Below, piece after piece: positions 43,019 through 52,587 of a stretch of DNA of 64,000 bases. This stretch comes from Saccharospirillaceae bacterium (lineage in GTDB: Bacteria > Pseudomonadota > Gammaproteobacteria > Pseudomonadales > Oceanobacteraceae), in the NCBI GenBank assembly GCA_021208685.1, contig JAJOJJ010000019.1, positions 1 to 64,000 of the forward strand. Direction: 5' to 3'. Every line of letters begins with the position of its first letter. The first letter of the stretch is position 1. Under the pieces are notes generated by a model. The model ran no database searches. It was not told where the DNA came from and was given only the letters and a program-made list of their open reading frames with translations. The translations under genes and the position numbers were made by a program.

Positions 43019-44053
43019 ATGGCCCACATAGCAATCATCGGTGCCGGCATGGCCGGCCTCAGTGCCCTGCAACACCTTGCAGATCAGGGCCACGAAGTCA
43101 CCGTATTTGATAAAAGCCGCGGATCAGGAGGACGCATGGCCAGCAAGAGGGTCGATAACGCCAGCTGGGACATGGGGGCGCAGTTTATCCGCGCACACAG
43201 TGCCGCCTTTACGGCGCAATTGCAGCAATGGCAACGATATGGCTGGATCGGGGAGTGGAACATAACCCCATGGACCGCCAGCGCCTCAGGCCTGAACCCT
43301 TCGCCGGATAATGTTCAGCGCTATGTCGGCATGCCCCGCATGACCGGGCTCAGCCGCTCATTACTGGAACCGGCGGCTGCCTTTATCGCCAGCACCCGCA
43401 TCGTCAGCGCCAGTCATGAAGCCAGTTCAGGTCAATGGCTACTGAACAGCGATAACGGCAACACATTCGGCCCGTTCGACGGGCTGCTCATTAATACGCC
43501 ACCACAGCAGGCCATTCCGCTGCTGACGGCCAATCCCAAACTGGCGGCACAGTGCGAACAGGTGGATATGCTGCCTTGCTGGACACTGCTGCTGACCCTG
43601 CCGGAAGCCATAAGCCGTGCGCCGGATGCCGTGTTCGTTAAACAGGGAGCCATCAGCTGGATAGCCCGCAACAGCAGCAAACCCGGACGCGACGATCAGG
43701 AAAACGGGCAGGAAAACGGAAAAGAAACCTGGGTCATTCAGGCCGATCACCACTGGAGCAGCCAGTGCATCGATGCCCCCCACGAACAGGTACAGCAGGC
43801 ATTACTGAGCGCCTTTTTTGCCACCCTGCAACAGCCCCCGCAACAACCGGACACCCTGTGGCTGCACCGCTGGTTGTACGCAATACCGGCGAATAGCCTT
43901 ACACTGGGCGCACTGAGTGACATCGGGCAGCATCTTGTTGTGTGTGGCGACTGGTGCCACAGCCCCAGCCTTGAAGGCGCCTGGCTGAGTGGCCAACAAG
44001 CCGCACGAACATTACTGACCACCCTTCCGACCAGAGCAGAAGAATCACTATGA
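43019..44053 (+). CDS. Renalase-like FAD-dependent oxidoreductase
   Basis: A 344-residue flavoprotein with an N-terminal Rossmann motif IAIIGAGMAGLSAL, the FAD segment VFDKSRGSGGRMASKR, and the C-terminal FAD-binding block VVCGDWCHSPSLEGAWLSGQQAA. This pattern is typical of bacterial renalase-type amine/NAD(P)H-derivative oxidases. The natural substrate is unclear. It overlaps cbiX by four bases and is preceded by operators like those of the photolyase operon, suggesting it belongs to the same regulon. Confidence 0.88.
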   Translation: MAHIAIIGAGMAGLSALQHLADQGHEVTVFDKSRGSGGRMASKRVDNASWDMGAQFIRAHSAAFTAQLQQWQRYGWIGEWNITPWTASASGLNPSPDNVQRYVGMPRMTGLSRSLLEPAAAFIASTRIVSASHEASSGQWLLNSDNGNTFGPFDGLLINTPPQQAIPLLTANPKLAAQCEQVDMLPCWTLLLTLPEAISRAPDAVFVKQGAISWIARNSSKPGRDDQENGQENGKETWVIQADHHWSSQCIDAPHEQVQQALLSAFFATLQQPPQQPDTLWLHRWLYAIPANSLTLGALSDIGQHLVVCGDWCHSPSLEGAWLSGQQAARTLLTTLPTRAEESL

Positions 44054-44442
44054 CATTGAAAACCGCTTCCATTCTGCTGGCCCATGGCAGCAGCGATCCG
44101 CATTGGCTGGCCCCCTTCGATCAGCTGCTGCAACGCATACGCAGCAGCCTGACGGACCCGCAGGCAAGGGCTGAACTGGCCTACATGGAACTGGCTGAAC
44201 CCTCATTGCAAACACAGGTAAAACGTCTTGCCAGTGAGGGCTACAAGCGCATTGATGTGTTGCCGCTGTTTTTTGCCGCTGGCCGTCATTTGCGTAAAGA
44301 CGTTCCCGCCATGCTCGACGAACTGCAGCAGCAGCTTCAGCAGCAGGACATTGAGATAAGCATCCACCTGCATACGCCGATTGGCCTGGAGCCAGAAGTC
44401 GCCGATGCCATCAGTCAGGTAGTCCTGCGCCAGATGCAATAA
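44050..44442 (+). CDS. cbiX: CbiX/SirB-type sirohydrochlorin chelatase
   Basis: A 130-residue single-domain chelatase of the CbiX/SirB family, which inserts cobalt or ferrous iron into sirohydrochlorin. The metal-binding His is in ILLAHGSSDP (His12) and the second conserved His in PLFFAAGRHLRKDVP (about His79). Length fits the short CbiX form. Translation is coupled to the renalase-like gene (ATGA overlap). It could serve siroheme or cobalamin synthesis; the coupling to a flavoprotein is unusual. Confidence 0.88.
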   Translation: MTLKTASILLAHGSSDPHWLAPFDQLLQRIRSSLTDPQARAELAYMELAEPSLQTQVKRLASEGYKRIDVLPLFFAAGRHLRKDVPAMLDELQQQLQQQDIEISIHLHTPIGLEPEVADAISQVVLRQMQ

Positions 44443-44475
44443 CACCCGTCATAAGGCAGGCTGCAGCCGCAATGC

Positions 44476-44565
44476 AGCCTTGCTCCCTCCCGGCACCGAC
44501 CAGAGCCGTCGACAATCTGAAGCCTTGCTCCCTCCCGGCACCGACCAGAGCCGTCGACAATCTGA
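44476..44565. repeat. Perfect 45-base tandem duplication
   Basis: Bases 44476-44520 are repeated exactly at 44521-44565, followed by six more bases of the unit (AGCCTT). It lies in the gap between cbiX and the photolyase operon. The unit length is a multiple of three but no supported gene covers it. A recent duplication is the simplest reading. Confidence 0.95.
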
Positions 44566-44681
44566 AGCCTTCATCAGCAACCATGGCAAAGGCTGTTTTT
44601 GCGCTATGGTGCACTATTACCGGCGAATCCTTCACAGAGATCCCCCGGTCAGACGGTAATGTTCTCTTAAAAATCATAACC

Positions 44682-44780
44682 TTATACAAAGCGCAGAAAT
44701 ATTGTACAAATATGATTGACTTGTAGAACGTACTGGCGCCAGAATAATCTTATACAACAAACGATGCATAGGTTATACAT
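44682..44780 (+). promoter_or_regulatory. Operator cluster of the photolyase operon
   Basis: Four related sites precede the first gene: TTATACAAA (44682), TTGTACAAA (44702), TTATACAA (44750) and TTATACAT (44773, touching the ATG). A possible promoter is TTGACT (44716) or TTGTAG (44721) with TAATCT (44745). The sites fit a MerR-type repressor such as the one encoded two genes on, binding at and downstream of the promoter. Confidence 0.6.
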
Positions 44781-45785
44781 ATGGCTCAGCAGCATCCTCT
44801 CAAGACCACAGGCAACCCCACTGACAACCGCCGTATCGCGGTTGGCATCAGTGCCTGCCTGATGGGACAACCGGTACGCTTCAATGGTTCGCACAAACGC
44901 TCCCGCTTCTGTACCGACACGCTGAGTCAGTATTTCGACTTTGTATCCATCTGTCCGGAAGTGGCCATCGGTATGGGGACCCCACGCGAACCTATCCGCC
45001 TGGTCAGCCAGCATTCTGCCGATGAAAGCGTGCGTGCTCTGGGGGTCGTCGACAGCAGCATCGATGTTACCGATGCGCTGGCAGAATACGGTGCCCGGCA
45101 GGCTCAGCAACAACAGAATCTGTGCGGCTATATTTTCATGCAGAAAAGTCCGAGCTGCGGCCTCTTCGGAGTTAAACGCTATCTTGCCAACGGGCATCCG
45201 GAAGGCAGCACCCGGGGCATATATGCCGATGCATTCTGCAAAGCCCACCCATTACTGCCTGTTGAAGAAGCTGGCCGGCTGAATGATGCGGTATTACGCG
45301 AAAACTTTATGACCCGCGTTTTCGCCTATCACGATTTTCAGCAGTTCAAAGCCGCAGGCATTGATCGTAAAGGACTGATTGATTTCCACTCGCGCTACAA
45401 ATATCTGGTTATGGCTCACAGCCTGCTGCATTACAAAAGCATGGGACGTTTACTTGCAAACCTGCGCGACAGCAACCTTGAAACGCTGGCAAATAATTAC
45501 TTTGTCCAGCTGATGACCGCTCTGGCCAAACCCGCCAGCCGCAAAATGCACAGCAATACTCTTATGCATCTTCAGGGGTATTTAAAACAGCTCATTTCTG
45601 CTGCCGATAAAGCAGAACTGAGCGAGATCATCGATCAGTACCGTCAGGGAATTGTGCCTCTTGTCGTTCCACTGACCCTGTTAAAACATCATCTGAATCA
45701 TCATGGCGATGTTAATCAGTACGCCTGTCAGCAGGTTTATCTTAATCCACACCCCTACGAACTGGGATTACGGAACGCGTTATGA
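44781..45785 (+). CDS. DUF523/DUF1722 fusion protein (YbgA-like)
   Basis: A 334-residue protein with an N-terminal DUF523 domain (GISACLMGQPVRFNG with the conserved Cys, FVSICPEVAIGMGTPREPIRL, QKSPSCGLFGVKRY) and a C-terminal DUF1722 domain (about 195-310, FHSRYKYLVMAHS). Such fusions are frequent beside photolyase genes. The Cys residues suggest a metal or Fe-S role, which is inference. First gene of the operon, overlapping the regulator gene by four bases. Confidence 0.92.
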   Translation: MAQQHPLKTTGNPTDNRRIAVGISACLMGQPVRFNGSHKRSRFCTDTLSQYFDFVSICPEVAIGMGTPREPIRLVSQHSADESVRALGVVDSSIDVTDALAEYGARQAQQQQNLCGYIFMQKSPSCGLFGVKRYLANGHPEGSTRGIYADAFCKAHPLLPVEEAGRLNDAVLRENFMTRVFAYHDFQQFKAAGIDRKGLIDFHSRYKYLVMAHSLLHYKSMGRLLANLRDSNLETLANNYFVQLMTALAKPASRKMHSNTLMHLQGYLKQLISAADKAELSEIIDQYRQGIVPLVVPLTLLKHHLNHHGDVNQYACQQVYLNPHPYELGLRNAL

Positions 45786-46687
45786 ACCGGCTTGATGACA
45801 GCGGAACCTACCCTATAAGGGAATTTGCACGCATCACCGGCGTTAATCCGGTGACTCTGCGTGCCTGGGAAAGACGCTACGGTATTATCCAACCGGAGCG
45901 TACCGAAAAGGGTCACCGATTTTATACCGAAGAACATATTCAGCATGTGCGCCACATTCTGTACTGGCTGGATCAGGGCTACCCTATCCGCCAGGTAAAA
46001 TTACTGCTGAAAGACGGGCCGGAACACACTAAAAACAACAGCGATGACTGGCTGGAACAACAACAACAGGTTATCCGTGCGGCTCAGCGTCTTAATACAC
46101 AGCATCTCGATGAATTATGGAATGCGGGGTTTTCCAGCTATCCATTGGCCGTCTATTTTGAGCGCTGCCTGTTACCCGTGCTGAATTTCCTGCGCAGCAG
46201 CAGTACCCCGCCGGTGGTTATTCATGCCCTGGAATATCTCCTGAAACGAAAATTCGGTGCCATGCTGCTGCAACAACAGCGGCATAACAAAGGGCCGGTA
46301 TTATTACTGGCAACCAATCATGAACATGCTGAAATTGACACCCTTGCCTGTGCCTGTGCACTGGGCGCAGCCGAATTCCGGGTCGAATATTTTGGCCCGC
46401 ACTCCACACCTGCGGATCTGCAACTGACGCTGGCGATGATTCCGGCAGCCAACGTATGGATACACTTCCATCCATTGAATCCTGCGCATCAGCAACAATG
46501 GCTGGAATATCTGAGTCACTCCTGTGTACCTCATTTTCTGTCCGGTGCCACACCACTCACCAATACGTCCGGTAAAACCGTCATCGTACTGCCCGACCAA
46601 TTATCCAAACAGGTACGAACCTTTATTACCGGCATTGCAGAACACAAAGACAGCGCGTTTAAAGAGCACAGCGGAGGTTTTCATTGA
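45782..46687 (+). CDS. MerR-family LitR/MlrA-like regulator without B12-ligand residues
   Basis: A 301-residue regulator. Residues 10-78 form a MerR DNA-binding domain of the LitR/CarH/MlrA subgroup (ITGVNPVTLRAWERRYGIIQ, GHRFYTEEHIQHV). The C-terminal half has the size and layout of the cobalamin-binding module of LitR/CarH, but the W-x9-E-H motif is absent and the axial-His motif ExHxxG reads HEHAEID, without the Gly and with His one position off. It therefore resembles the 'class II' LitR proteins, which do not sense light through B12. It lies within the operon it probably controls; TTRTACA sites precede the operon. Overlaps its neighbours by four bases on both sides. Confidence 0.9.
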   Translation: MNRLDDSGTYPIREFARITGVNPVTLRAWERRYGIIQPERTEKGHRFYTEEHIQHVRHILYWLDQGYPIRQVKLLLKDGPEHTKNNSDDWLEQQQQVIRAAQRLNTQHLDELWNAGFSSYPLAVYFERCLLPVLNFLRSSSTPPVVIHALEYLLKRKFGAMLLQQQRHNKGPVLLLATNHEHAEIDTLACACALGAAEFRVEYFGPHSTPADLQLTLAMIPAANVWIHFHPLNPAHQQQWLEYLSHSCVPHFLSGATPLTNTSGKTVIVLPDQLSKQVRTFITGIAEHKDSAFKEHSGGFH

Positions 46688-48138
46688 CTCATCTGGTCTG
46701 GTTCCGCAGCGATTTACGCAGCCGTGATAATCCGGCCCTTTGGCATGCCTGCCAAGACCCGGATAACAGCGTCATGGGTGTCGTGTTCACGACCCGGCAA
46801 CAATGGCAGCAACATGGTCTGGGTGAACGGAAAATGCAACTGCTTGAAAATGCAATGCTGGCATTAAGAGCAGAACTGAAACAGATCAATATTCCTCTGC
46901 TGATCATTCCGGCGGACACATTTGCCGACTGCAACCGTACCCTGCAGCGGATTATTATTCAGCTGAACATCCGCTCAGTTGCCTTTAATATTGAGTACGA
47001 GGTGAATGAACGCCGGCGTGATATTGAATTCAGCCGCTGGTGTCGTGAGCAACAGGTAACGGTTTGTAAATTTCACGATCAGTGCATCGTGCCTCCCGGA
47101 GAAGTCCGTACCAAACAGGATTTACCTTTCAAAGTATTTACCCCATTCAAACGGGCCTGGATACAACAGGCTGAAAATCATATCAGCCCTCCGCTGCCAA
47201 AACCCCGGCAGCGCAATCCTGACATTCAGGATGCGTTAGCCGGACTGGCCAGCCTGCAGGGAAATATTCCGGCGACAGCAGCCCTTGCCGATCCACTCTG
47301 GCCTGCTCATGAAGATGAAGCTCATAAACGGCTTAATGATTTTGCTGCGGAGCGCGGCCGCGCCTATAAAGAATTACGCGATCTTCCCGCCAGAGATGCG
47401 ACCAGCCGGTTATCGGTTTATTTATCACTCGGACTGATTTCTCCGCGCCAGTGTCTGCACACGGCTCTCAGTCATAATAAAGGACGCTTAACCGGCAACA
47501 ATCCGGGGTTCGATACCTGGATCAGCGAATTAATATGGCGCGAATTTTATCGTCATCTGCTGGTTGCTTTCCCGCAATTGTGCAAGCACAAGGCCTTTAA
47601 ACCCGATACAGAGCAGGTTCCATGGCGTCACAGCGAGTCTGATTTTAAAGCGTGGTGCGAAGGTCGTACCGGCTATCCGATTGTTGATGCGGCACAAAAG
47701 CAACTGCTGGCAGAAGGCTGGATGCATAACCGCCTGCGCATGATCAGTGCCATGTTTTTAACCAAGCACCTGCTCATTGACTGGCGTAAAGGCGAAGCAT
47801 TCTTTAATCAATGGCTGCTGGACGCTGATCTTGCTTCCAATAACGGCGGCTGGCAGTGGAGTGCCTCAACCGGTGCGGATGGCGTACCTTACTTCCGGAT
47901 TTTTAATCCGACAACCCAATCACAACGCTTTGATACCGACGGTGAATTTATTGCCCGATATATTCCGCAGCTGGCCGGATTACCGGCAGCAGCGCGTCAT
48001 CAACCCGACAGCTTACAACGAAAACGCTGTGGCTATGACGCGCCAATAGTGGAGCATACATTTGCCCGTCAGCGTGCACTGGATGCATTTAAACTTACGT
48101 TAACCGCGGCCGACGCCGGAGAAAACAATGACGAATAA
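46684..48138 (+). CDS. phrB: Deoxyribodipyrimidine photolyase (class I)
   Basis: A 484-residue light-driven DNA repair enzyme. The start is TTG, overlapping the regulator's stop (TTGA). The N-terminal antenna-binding domain begins [18 protein letters not shown]; the FAD domain has [47 protein letters not shown] and [18 protein letters not shown] with the residues contacting FAD and the CPD lesion. Length and motifs match E. coli PhrB. Position in a lipid-modifying operon is typical of light/singlet-oxygen response clusters. Confidence 0.96.
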   Translation: MTHLVWFRSDLRSRDNPALWHACQDPDNSVMGVVFTTRQQWQQHGLGERKMQLLENAMLALRAELKQINIPLLIIPADTFADCNRTLQRIIIQLNIRSVAFNIEYEVNERRRDIEFSRWCREQQVTVCKFHDQCIVPPGEVRTKQDLPFKVFTPFKRAWIQQAENHISPPLPKPRQRNPDIQDALAGLASLQGNIPATAALADPLWPAHEDEAHKRLNDFAAERGRAYKELRDLPARDATSRLSVYLSLGLISPRQCLHTALSHNKGRLTGNNPGFDTWISELIWREFYRHLLVAFPQLCKHKAFKPDTEQVPWRHSESDFKAWCEGRTGYPIVDAAQKQLLAEGWMHNRLRMISAMFLTKHLLIDWRKGEAFFNQWLLDADLASNNGGWQWSASTGADGVPYFRIFNPTTQSQRFDTDGEFIARYIPQLAGLPAAARHQPDSLQRKRCGYDAPIVEHTFARQRALDAFKLTLTAADAGENNDE

Positions 48139-49117
48139 GGACGCATCACCCCCAGAGCAAGCGCCAAACAGACATTGGCTGCGCAATGTTCTGCGTTGGA
48201 TTGATTCAGACATTGATAATGATGAAGAGATGAGCAGTACCGAATTTAACTGGCTGAGAGTCATGCCATTTATTGTCCTGCATCTTATCTGCCTGCTGGC
48301 ATTCTTTCTGCCCGTCAGCACGACAGCAATAGCCTTTTGCTTCGGCCTGTACTGGCTGAGATTATTTGCCATTACGGCATTTTATCACCGGTATTTTTCT
48401 CACCGCGCTTATAAAACCAACCGCTTCTGGCAATTTATCTTTGCATTACTGGGCAATATGGCGGCTCAGCGCGGACCGCTGTGGTGGGCAGCCCATCACC
48501 GCGCCCATCATCAGCATGCCGATACCGATCAAGATCTGCACTCACCGGTAAAGCGCGGTTTCTGGTGGAGTCATGCAGGCTGGTTTACCTGTGACGCCTC
48601 CTTCCGTACCCAGCACCAGCGCATCAAAGACTTTTCCCGTTTTCCGGAATTACGCTGGCTTGACCGCTATGACAGCTTTGCCCCCGTACTGCTGATTGTA
48701 CTCCTTTATGTTGCCGGTGAATGGCTGGCCAATGCAGCACCTCAGTTAAATACCAGCGGATTACAGTTGGTGGTCTGGGGATTTTTTATATCAACCGTAT
48801 TGCTCTTTCATTCCACGGTTACCATTAATTCGCTGGGTCATATCTGGGGGAAGAAGCGCTTTCCGACCAAAGATGAAAGCCGCAATAACGCTTTTCTGGC
48901 ATTACTGACACTGGGGGAAGGCTGGCATAACAACCATCATCGCTGGGCAGTATCGGCCCGTCAGGGGTTCTACTGGTGGGAACTGGATATTACCTATTTA
49001 ATTCTCAAGGCCATGAGCTGGGTTGGTATTGTACGGGAACTGAATCCGGTCCCCCGTCACATACTCGACGAGGGACGCCAGCTGACGCTGGAAAAATCTG
49101 TGGAGAAATCGTCGTGA
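48128..49117 (+). CDS. Membrane fatty-acid desaturase (acyl-CoA/acyl-lipid type)
   Basis: A 329-residue integral membrane di-iron desaturase with the three histidine boxes H87-RYFS-H92, H124-RA-H127-H128 and H267-NN-H270-H271, and four membrane helices. It resembles delta-9 stearoyl-type desaturases. It overlaps phrB by eleven bases. In this operon the unsaturated chain it makes could feed the CFA-synthase-like methyltransferase encoded five genes later (inference). Confidence 0.93.
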   Translation: MTNKDASPPEQAPNRHWLRNVLRWIDSDIDNDEEMSSTEFNWLRVMPFIVLHLICLLAFFLPVSTTAIAFCFGLYWLRLFAITAFYHRYFSHRAYKTNRFWQFIFALLGNMAAQRGPLWWAAHHRAHHQHADTDQDLHSPVKRGFWWSHAGWFTCDASFRTQHQRIKDFSRFPELRWLDRYDSFAPVLLIVLLYVAGEWLANAAPQLNTSGLQLVVWGFFISTVLLFHSTVTINSLGHIWGKKRFPTKDESRNNAFLALLTLGEGWHNNHHRWAVSARQGFYWWELDITYLILKAMSWVGIVRELNPVPRHILDEGRQLTLEKSVEKSS

Positions 49118-49566
49118 ATACACTGGTCGCCGTACCTGACAGAACTAAAGCAGAACGCTTTCAGGCGCTTTATCACGGTCTTAACCGCGATACCGTATCG
49201 CGTGCTCTTTTAAGCACCTGCTACGCCGATAATGTTGTTTTCTGCGATCCTTTTCATGAAGTTAAAGGCATCAGTGCATTGACCGACTATTTTATCGGCA
49301 TGTACAGCAACGTAAACCATATCGATTTTATTTTTACCAGCCACTGGCATCAGGATGAACGCAGTATGCTGCGCTGGACCATGAATTTCCGTCACCCGCG
49401 TCTGCGCAAAGGCGAATTAATCAGTATCGAAGGTTGCAGCGAACTGCGCTGGGAAAATGATCGTATTATTTACCATCGTGATTTTTTTGATGCCGGCGCC
49501 ATGCTGTATGAGCATCTTCCGCTCTTTGGCTGGGCGATCCGCAAGCTGAAGGAGCGCATGCAATGA
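49114..49566 (+). CDS. NTF2/SnoaL-like protein
   Basis: A 150-residue soluble protein from the GTG at 49114, which overlaps the desaturase stop by four bases; an earlier in-frame ATG would lie deep in the desaturase gene. It has the cone-shaped NTF2-like pattern: an N-terminal helix region, STCYADNVVFCDPFHEVKG, then strands HIDFIFTSHWHQDERSMLRW and GCSELRWENDRIIYHRDFFD. It could be a small enzyme or binding protein; such genes recur in photolyase/SDR/DUF1365 clusters. Confidence 0.85.
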   Translation: MNTLVAVPDRTKAERFQALYHGLNRDTVSRALLSTCYADNVVFCDPFHEVKGISALTDYFIGMYSNVNHIDFIFTSHWHQDERSMLRWTMNFRHPRLRKGELISIEGCSELRWENDRIIYHRDFFDAGAMLYEHLPLFGWAIRKLKERMQ

Positions 49567-50381
49567 CAACATCATGGTCTGAACATTCTCAGCCACGGCC
49601 ATTTTCAGAGCAGATAATCTGGTTAACAGGAGCCTCCAGTGGCATTGGTGAAGCACTGGTACATGCTTTACAGGCTGAGTGCCGTCATCTGATTATCAGC
49701 GCCCGCAATGCTCAGGCACTGCAGGAACTGGCAGAAAGATACAACAACGTCAGCATTCAGGTCGCGGATATTACCAATGCCTCACAGATGCTGGCGGCAG
49801 CGGCGGCCATTAAAGCGCAGTTTGGTTATATTGACACACTGATCGCCAATGCAGGCACCTGTGAATATGTTGATGTCGACCAGTTCGATTCAGCATTAAT
49901 CCGCCGCGTTATTGATACCAATTTTTTCGGTCTGATTAATACGGTTGAAGCCGCCCTGCCATTGCTTCAGAAAAGTCCGCGCGGATACATTGCCGGTATG
50001 AGCAGCAGCGTAACCTGGCTGGCAATGCCACGTGCCCAGGCCTATGGCGCCAGTAAGGCCGCAGTGCGTCATTTTCTCGAATGCATGCAAGCCGACCTTA
50101 AACACAAAGGGGTTGATGTCGGCATTATCTCACCAGGATTTGTGCAGACGCCTCTGACTGATCGGAATGACTTCCCGATGCCGGGAAAAATTGATGCAGA
50201 AGAAGCCGCCATTATCATTATTAAAGGCCTGAAAAGACGCCAGCTGGAAATCCGTTTTCCGTTCTTATTCACCCTGATATTACGGATTATCGGTGCATTA
50301 CCAGCCCGCCTTCGCCTGAAAATCACCAGTGCCATGGCACGCAACAACCAACAGCCGGACACCGGAGACCGTCACTCATGA
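49563..50381 (+). CDS. Short-chain dehydrogenase/reductase
   Basis: A 272-residue classical SDR with T22-G-A-S-S-G-I-G cofactor motif, NAG at the end of strand 4 (IANAGTCEY), catalytic Ser in GMSSSVTW and Y-x-x-x-K in AYGASKAAV. A C-terminal hydrophobic stretch (FPFLFTLILRIIGALPARL) may bring it to the membrane. Overlaps genes on both sides by four bases. Substrate likely an oxidised or modified acyl chain, by context only. Confidence 0.92.
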   Translation: MTTSWSEHSQPRPFSEQIIWLTGASSGIGEALVHALQAECRHLIISARNAQALQELAERYNNVSIQVADITNASQMLAAAAAIKAQFGYIDTLIANAGTCEYVDVDQFDSALIRRVIDTNFFGLINTVEAALPLLQKSPRGYIAGMSSSVTWLAMPRAQAYGASKAAVRHFLECMQADLKHKGVDVGIISPGFVQTPLTDRNDFPMPGKIDAEEAAIIIIKGLKRRQLEIRFPFLFTLILRIIGALPARLRLKITSAMARNNQQPDTGDRHS

Positions 50382-51637
50382 AAGAACGTATTGCTATTAT
50401 TGGCTCGGGCATTTCCGGTCTGACATCGGCCTGGCTGCTGCGTGAAAAGTATGATGTTCATCTTTACGAAGCCGGTGATTACCTGGGCGGTCATACTCAG
50501 ACTAACGATATTGAAGTTGACGGTAAAACGTATCCGGTGAACAGCGGCTTTATTGTTTTTAACGACTGGACTTACCCAAATTTTATTCGTCTGATGGATC
50601 AGCTGGGGGTTGCCGCAGAAGATTCTGATATGAGCTTCAGCGTTAAATGTGAGCGTTCAGGCATTGAATATAATGGCCATACTCTGGATTCCCTGTTTGC
50701 CCAACGCAAAAATATCATTAATTTCCGTTTTCTGTGGATGATCCGTGACATTCTGAAATTTAATAAAGAAACCCGTGCTGAACTGGAATCCGGAATGGTC
50801 AGCAACTGTGAAACTCTGGGCAGCTATCTGGAGCGTAAAGGTTACAGCGATTATTTCCGCCGCTATTACATTATCCCGATGGGCGCTGCGATCTGGTCAG
50901 CCAGTGAAGCCATGATGATGGACTTCCCGGTCTATTTCTTCCTGCGCTTTTTTAACAACCACGGCATGCTGAGTGTTGATGATCGTCCTCAATGGCGGGT
51001 CATCAGTCATGGTTCGCGCAGCTATGTAAAACGTATCGAGCAGGATTTAGTCAAGGATAACGTTTATCTCAATACCGAAGTCACCAGGGTAGAGCGGGAT
51101 GACCTGGGCGTTATTCTGTATTCACCCCGCGGTGCAGAGCGGTTTTCTCAGGTGATATTTGCCTGCCACAGTGATCAGGCCCTGAGAATGCTGGCGCACC
51201 CAACATCCAGTGAACAGGAAATCCTGGGGGCGATACCCTACAAAATGAATGATGTGGTTCTGCACACCGACAGCAGCATTCTTCCAGAGAATAAAAAGGC
51301 CTGGGCGGCCTGGAACTATCATATCGGGCAAAAGAATCAGGATACGGTAGCCGTAACCTATTATATGAATCGTTTGCAGAATTTCTCTGACGCACCGGTA
51401 GATTTCTGCGTCACCCTGAACAAAACCCAGGATATTGATCCGGCTAAAATCCTCCGCACATTCCGCTATGCTCACCCGGTATTCACCTTAGAAGGAATGG
51501 CAGCGCAAAAGCGTCATGCTGAGATCAGTGGCAATAACCGCAGTCATTACTGCGGGGCTTATTGGTTTAACGGTTTCCATGAAGATGGTGTTAAAAGTGC
51601 TCTGCGGGTAACGGAGTCTCTGGGAGTTTCGCTGTGA
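50378..51637 (+). CDS. FAD-dependent amine-oxidase-like oxidoreductase
   Basis: A 419-residue flavoprotein: [17 protein letters not shown] dinucleotide motif, the second FAD segment [38 protein letters not shown] and a C-terminal [20 protein letters not shown] block. It belongs to the amine oxidase/desaturase-like group regularly found with DUF1365 and CFA-type methyltransferase genes. Members of these clusters have been tied to furan fatty acid or cyclopropane lipid formation in other bacteria, so an acyl-chain oxidising role is inferred. Four-base overlaps both sides. Confidence 0.9.
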   Translation: MKERIAIIGSGISGLTSAWLLREKYDVHLYEAGDYLGGHTQTNDIEVDGKTYPVNSGFIVFNDWTYPNFIRLMDQLGVAAEDSDMSFSVKCERSGIEYNGHTLDSLFAQRKNIINFRFLWMIRDILKFNKETRAELESGMVSNCETLGSYLERKGYSDYFRRYYIIPMGAAIWSASEAMMMDFPVYFFLRFFNNHGMLSVDDRPQWRVISHGSRSYVKRIEQDLVKDNVYLNTEVTRVERDDLGVILYSPRGAERFSQVIFACHSDQALRMLAHPTSSEQEILGAIPYKMNDVVLHTDSSILPENKKAWAAWNYHIGQKNQDTVAVTYYMNRLQNFSDAPVDFCVTLNKTQDIDPAKILRTFRYAHPVFTLEGMAAQKRHAEISGNNRSHYCGAYWFNGFHEDGVKSALRVTESLGVSL

Positions 51638-52587
51638 TATTCAGCCGCAGCCATTCGCTGAAGCGCGATGAAAAATCCGCAGATATCGTTCGTCACAGTG
51701 CGATATATACCGGCTGGGTCAGACATCGGCGTTTTACACGTGCTGATAATAAGCTGCGCTACCATGTATTTATGGTCATGCTGGATCTGGACGAAGTTGA
51801 TCAGGTGATGGCATTGCACCCTCTATGGAAATCCGGTCACAAAGGCATGGCATTGATTCGTTTCTGCCGCGACGACTATTTCGCAGCACAACAGAAAATC
51901 ACTGATCAGTCTTCCGACCTGAAACGGTTAATGGTGAATACCTTTTATCAGGAGCTGGGAGAACGTGTCGAACGTATTTCCCTGCTGACCAATCTGCGCA
52001 GCTTTGGCTATCTGATTAATCCGGTCAGTTTTTACTTCGGCTACCGCGCCGATGGCAGTCTGGCGGGAATTCTGGCTGAAATTACCAACACCCCCTGGGA
52101 TGAACGCTTTCATTACACGCTGGCAACCACCGACCAGTCGGCAACGGAAATGCATCAGGGAATTACACCATCCCGCATTATAGCCAGCTCATCCGTAAAC
52201 GGATTTCACGGTTACGAATATCGATTTCATAAGAACTTCCATGTGTCGCCATTTAATCCGATGTCAATGGAATATCGCTGGGTTATTCAGGAACCCGGTG
52301 AAGAGTTGCTGATTCATATGGATACATTCAATCTTGAACATCAGGGCCACAAAGATTTTGACGCAACCCTGAAACTTCAGAAGCAGGCATTTTCCCGCAC
52401 AATGATGAGCAGAATGCTATGGCGCTTTCCTTTTATGACCATGAAAGTCCTGGCCGGAATTTACTGGAATGCTCTTAAACTGTGGCTTCGCCGTTCACCG
52501 TTTTACGATCATCCGGGAACACCAGTCCACAACCACTCACTACCTTCCAAATCTGAGGCCAGTTCTGGCCGGGAGCAACCACGATGA
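51634..52587 (+). CDS. DUF1365 family protein
   Basis: A 317-residue cytoplasmic or membrane-associated protein of the DUF1365 family: [20 protein letters not shown] near the start, [19 protein letters not shown] and [19 protein letters not shown] in the middle (all conserved family blocks). Biochemical function unknown; it is nearly always encoded between an FAD oxidoreductase and a CFA-synthase-like methyltransferase, as here. Overlaps both neighbours by four bases. Confidence 0.93.
   Translation: MIFSRSHSLKRDEKSADIVRHSAIYTGWVRHRRFTRADNKLRYHVFMVMLDLDEVDQVMALHPLWKSGHKGMALIRFCRDDYFAAQQKITDQSSDLKRLMVNTFYQELGERVERISLLTNLRSFGYLINPVSFYFGYRADGSLAGILAEITNTPWDERFHYTLATTDQSATEMHQGITPSRIIASSSVNGFHGYEYRFHKNFHVSPFNPMSMEYRWVIQEPGEELLIHMDTFNLEHQGHKDFDATLKLQKQAFSRTMMSRMLWRFPFMTMKVLAGIYWNALKLWLRRSPFYDHPGTPVHNHSLPSKSEASSGREQPR

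Noticed and set aside
44411-44689. Minus-strand frame containing a 15-residue repeat
   Set aside because: It arises from the 45-base tandem duplication and has no other gene-like feature.
49114-49566. Earlier start at 48976 for the NTF2-like protein
   Set aside because: It would lie 140 bases inside the desaturase gene; the GTG overlapping the desaturase stop matches the four-base overlap pattern of the operon.
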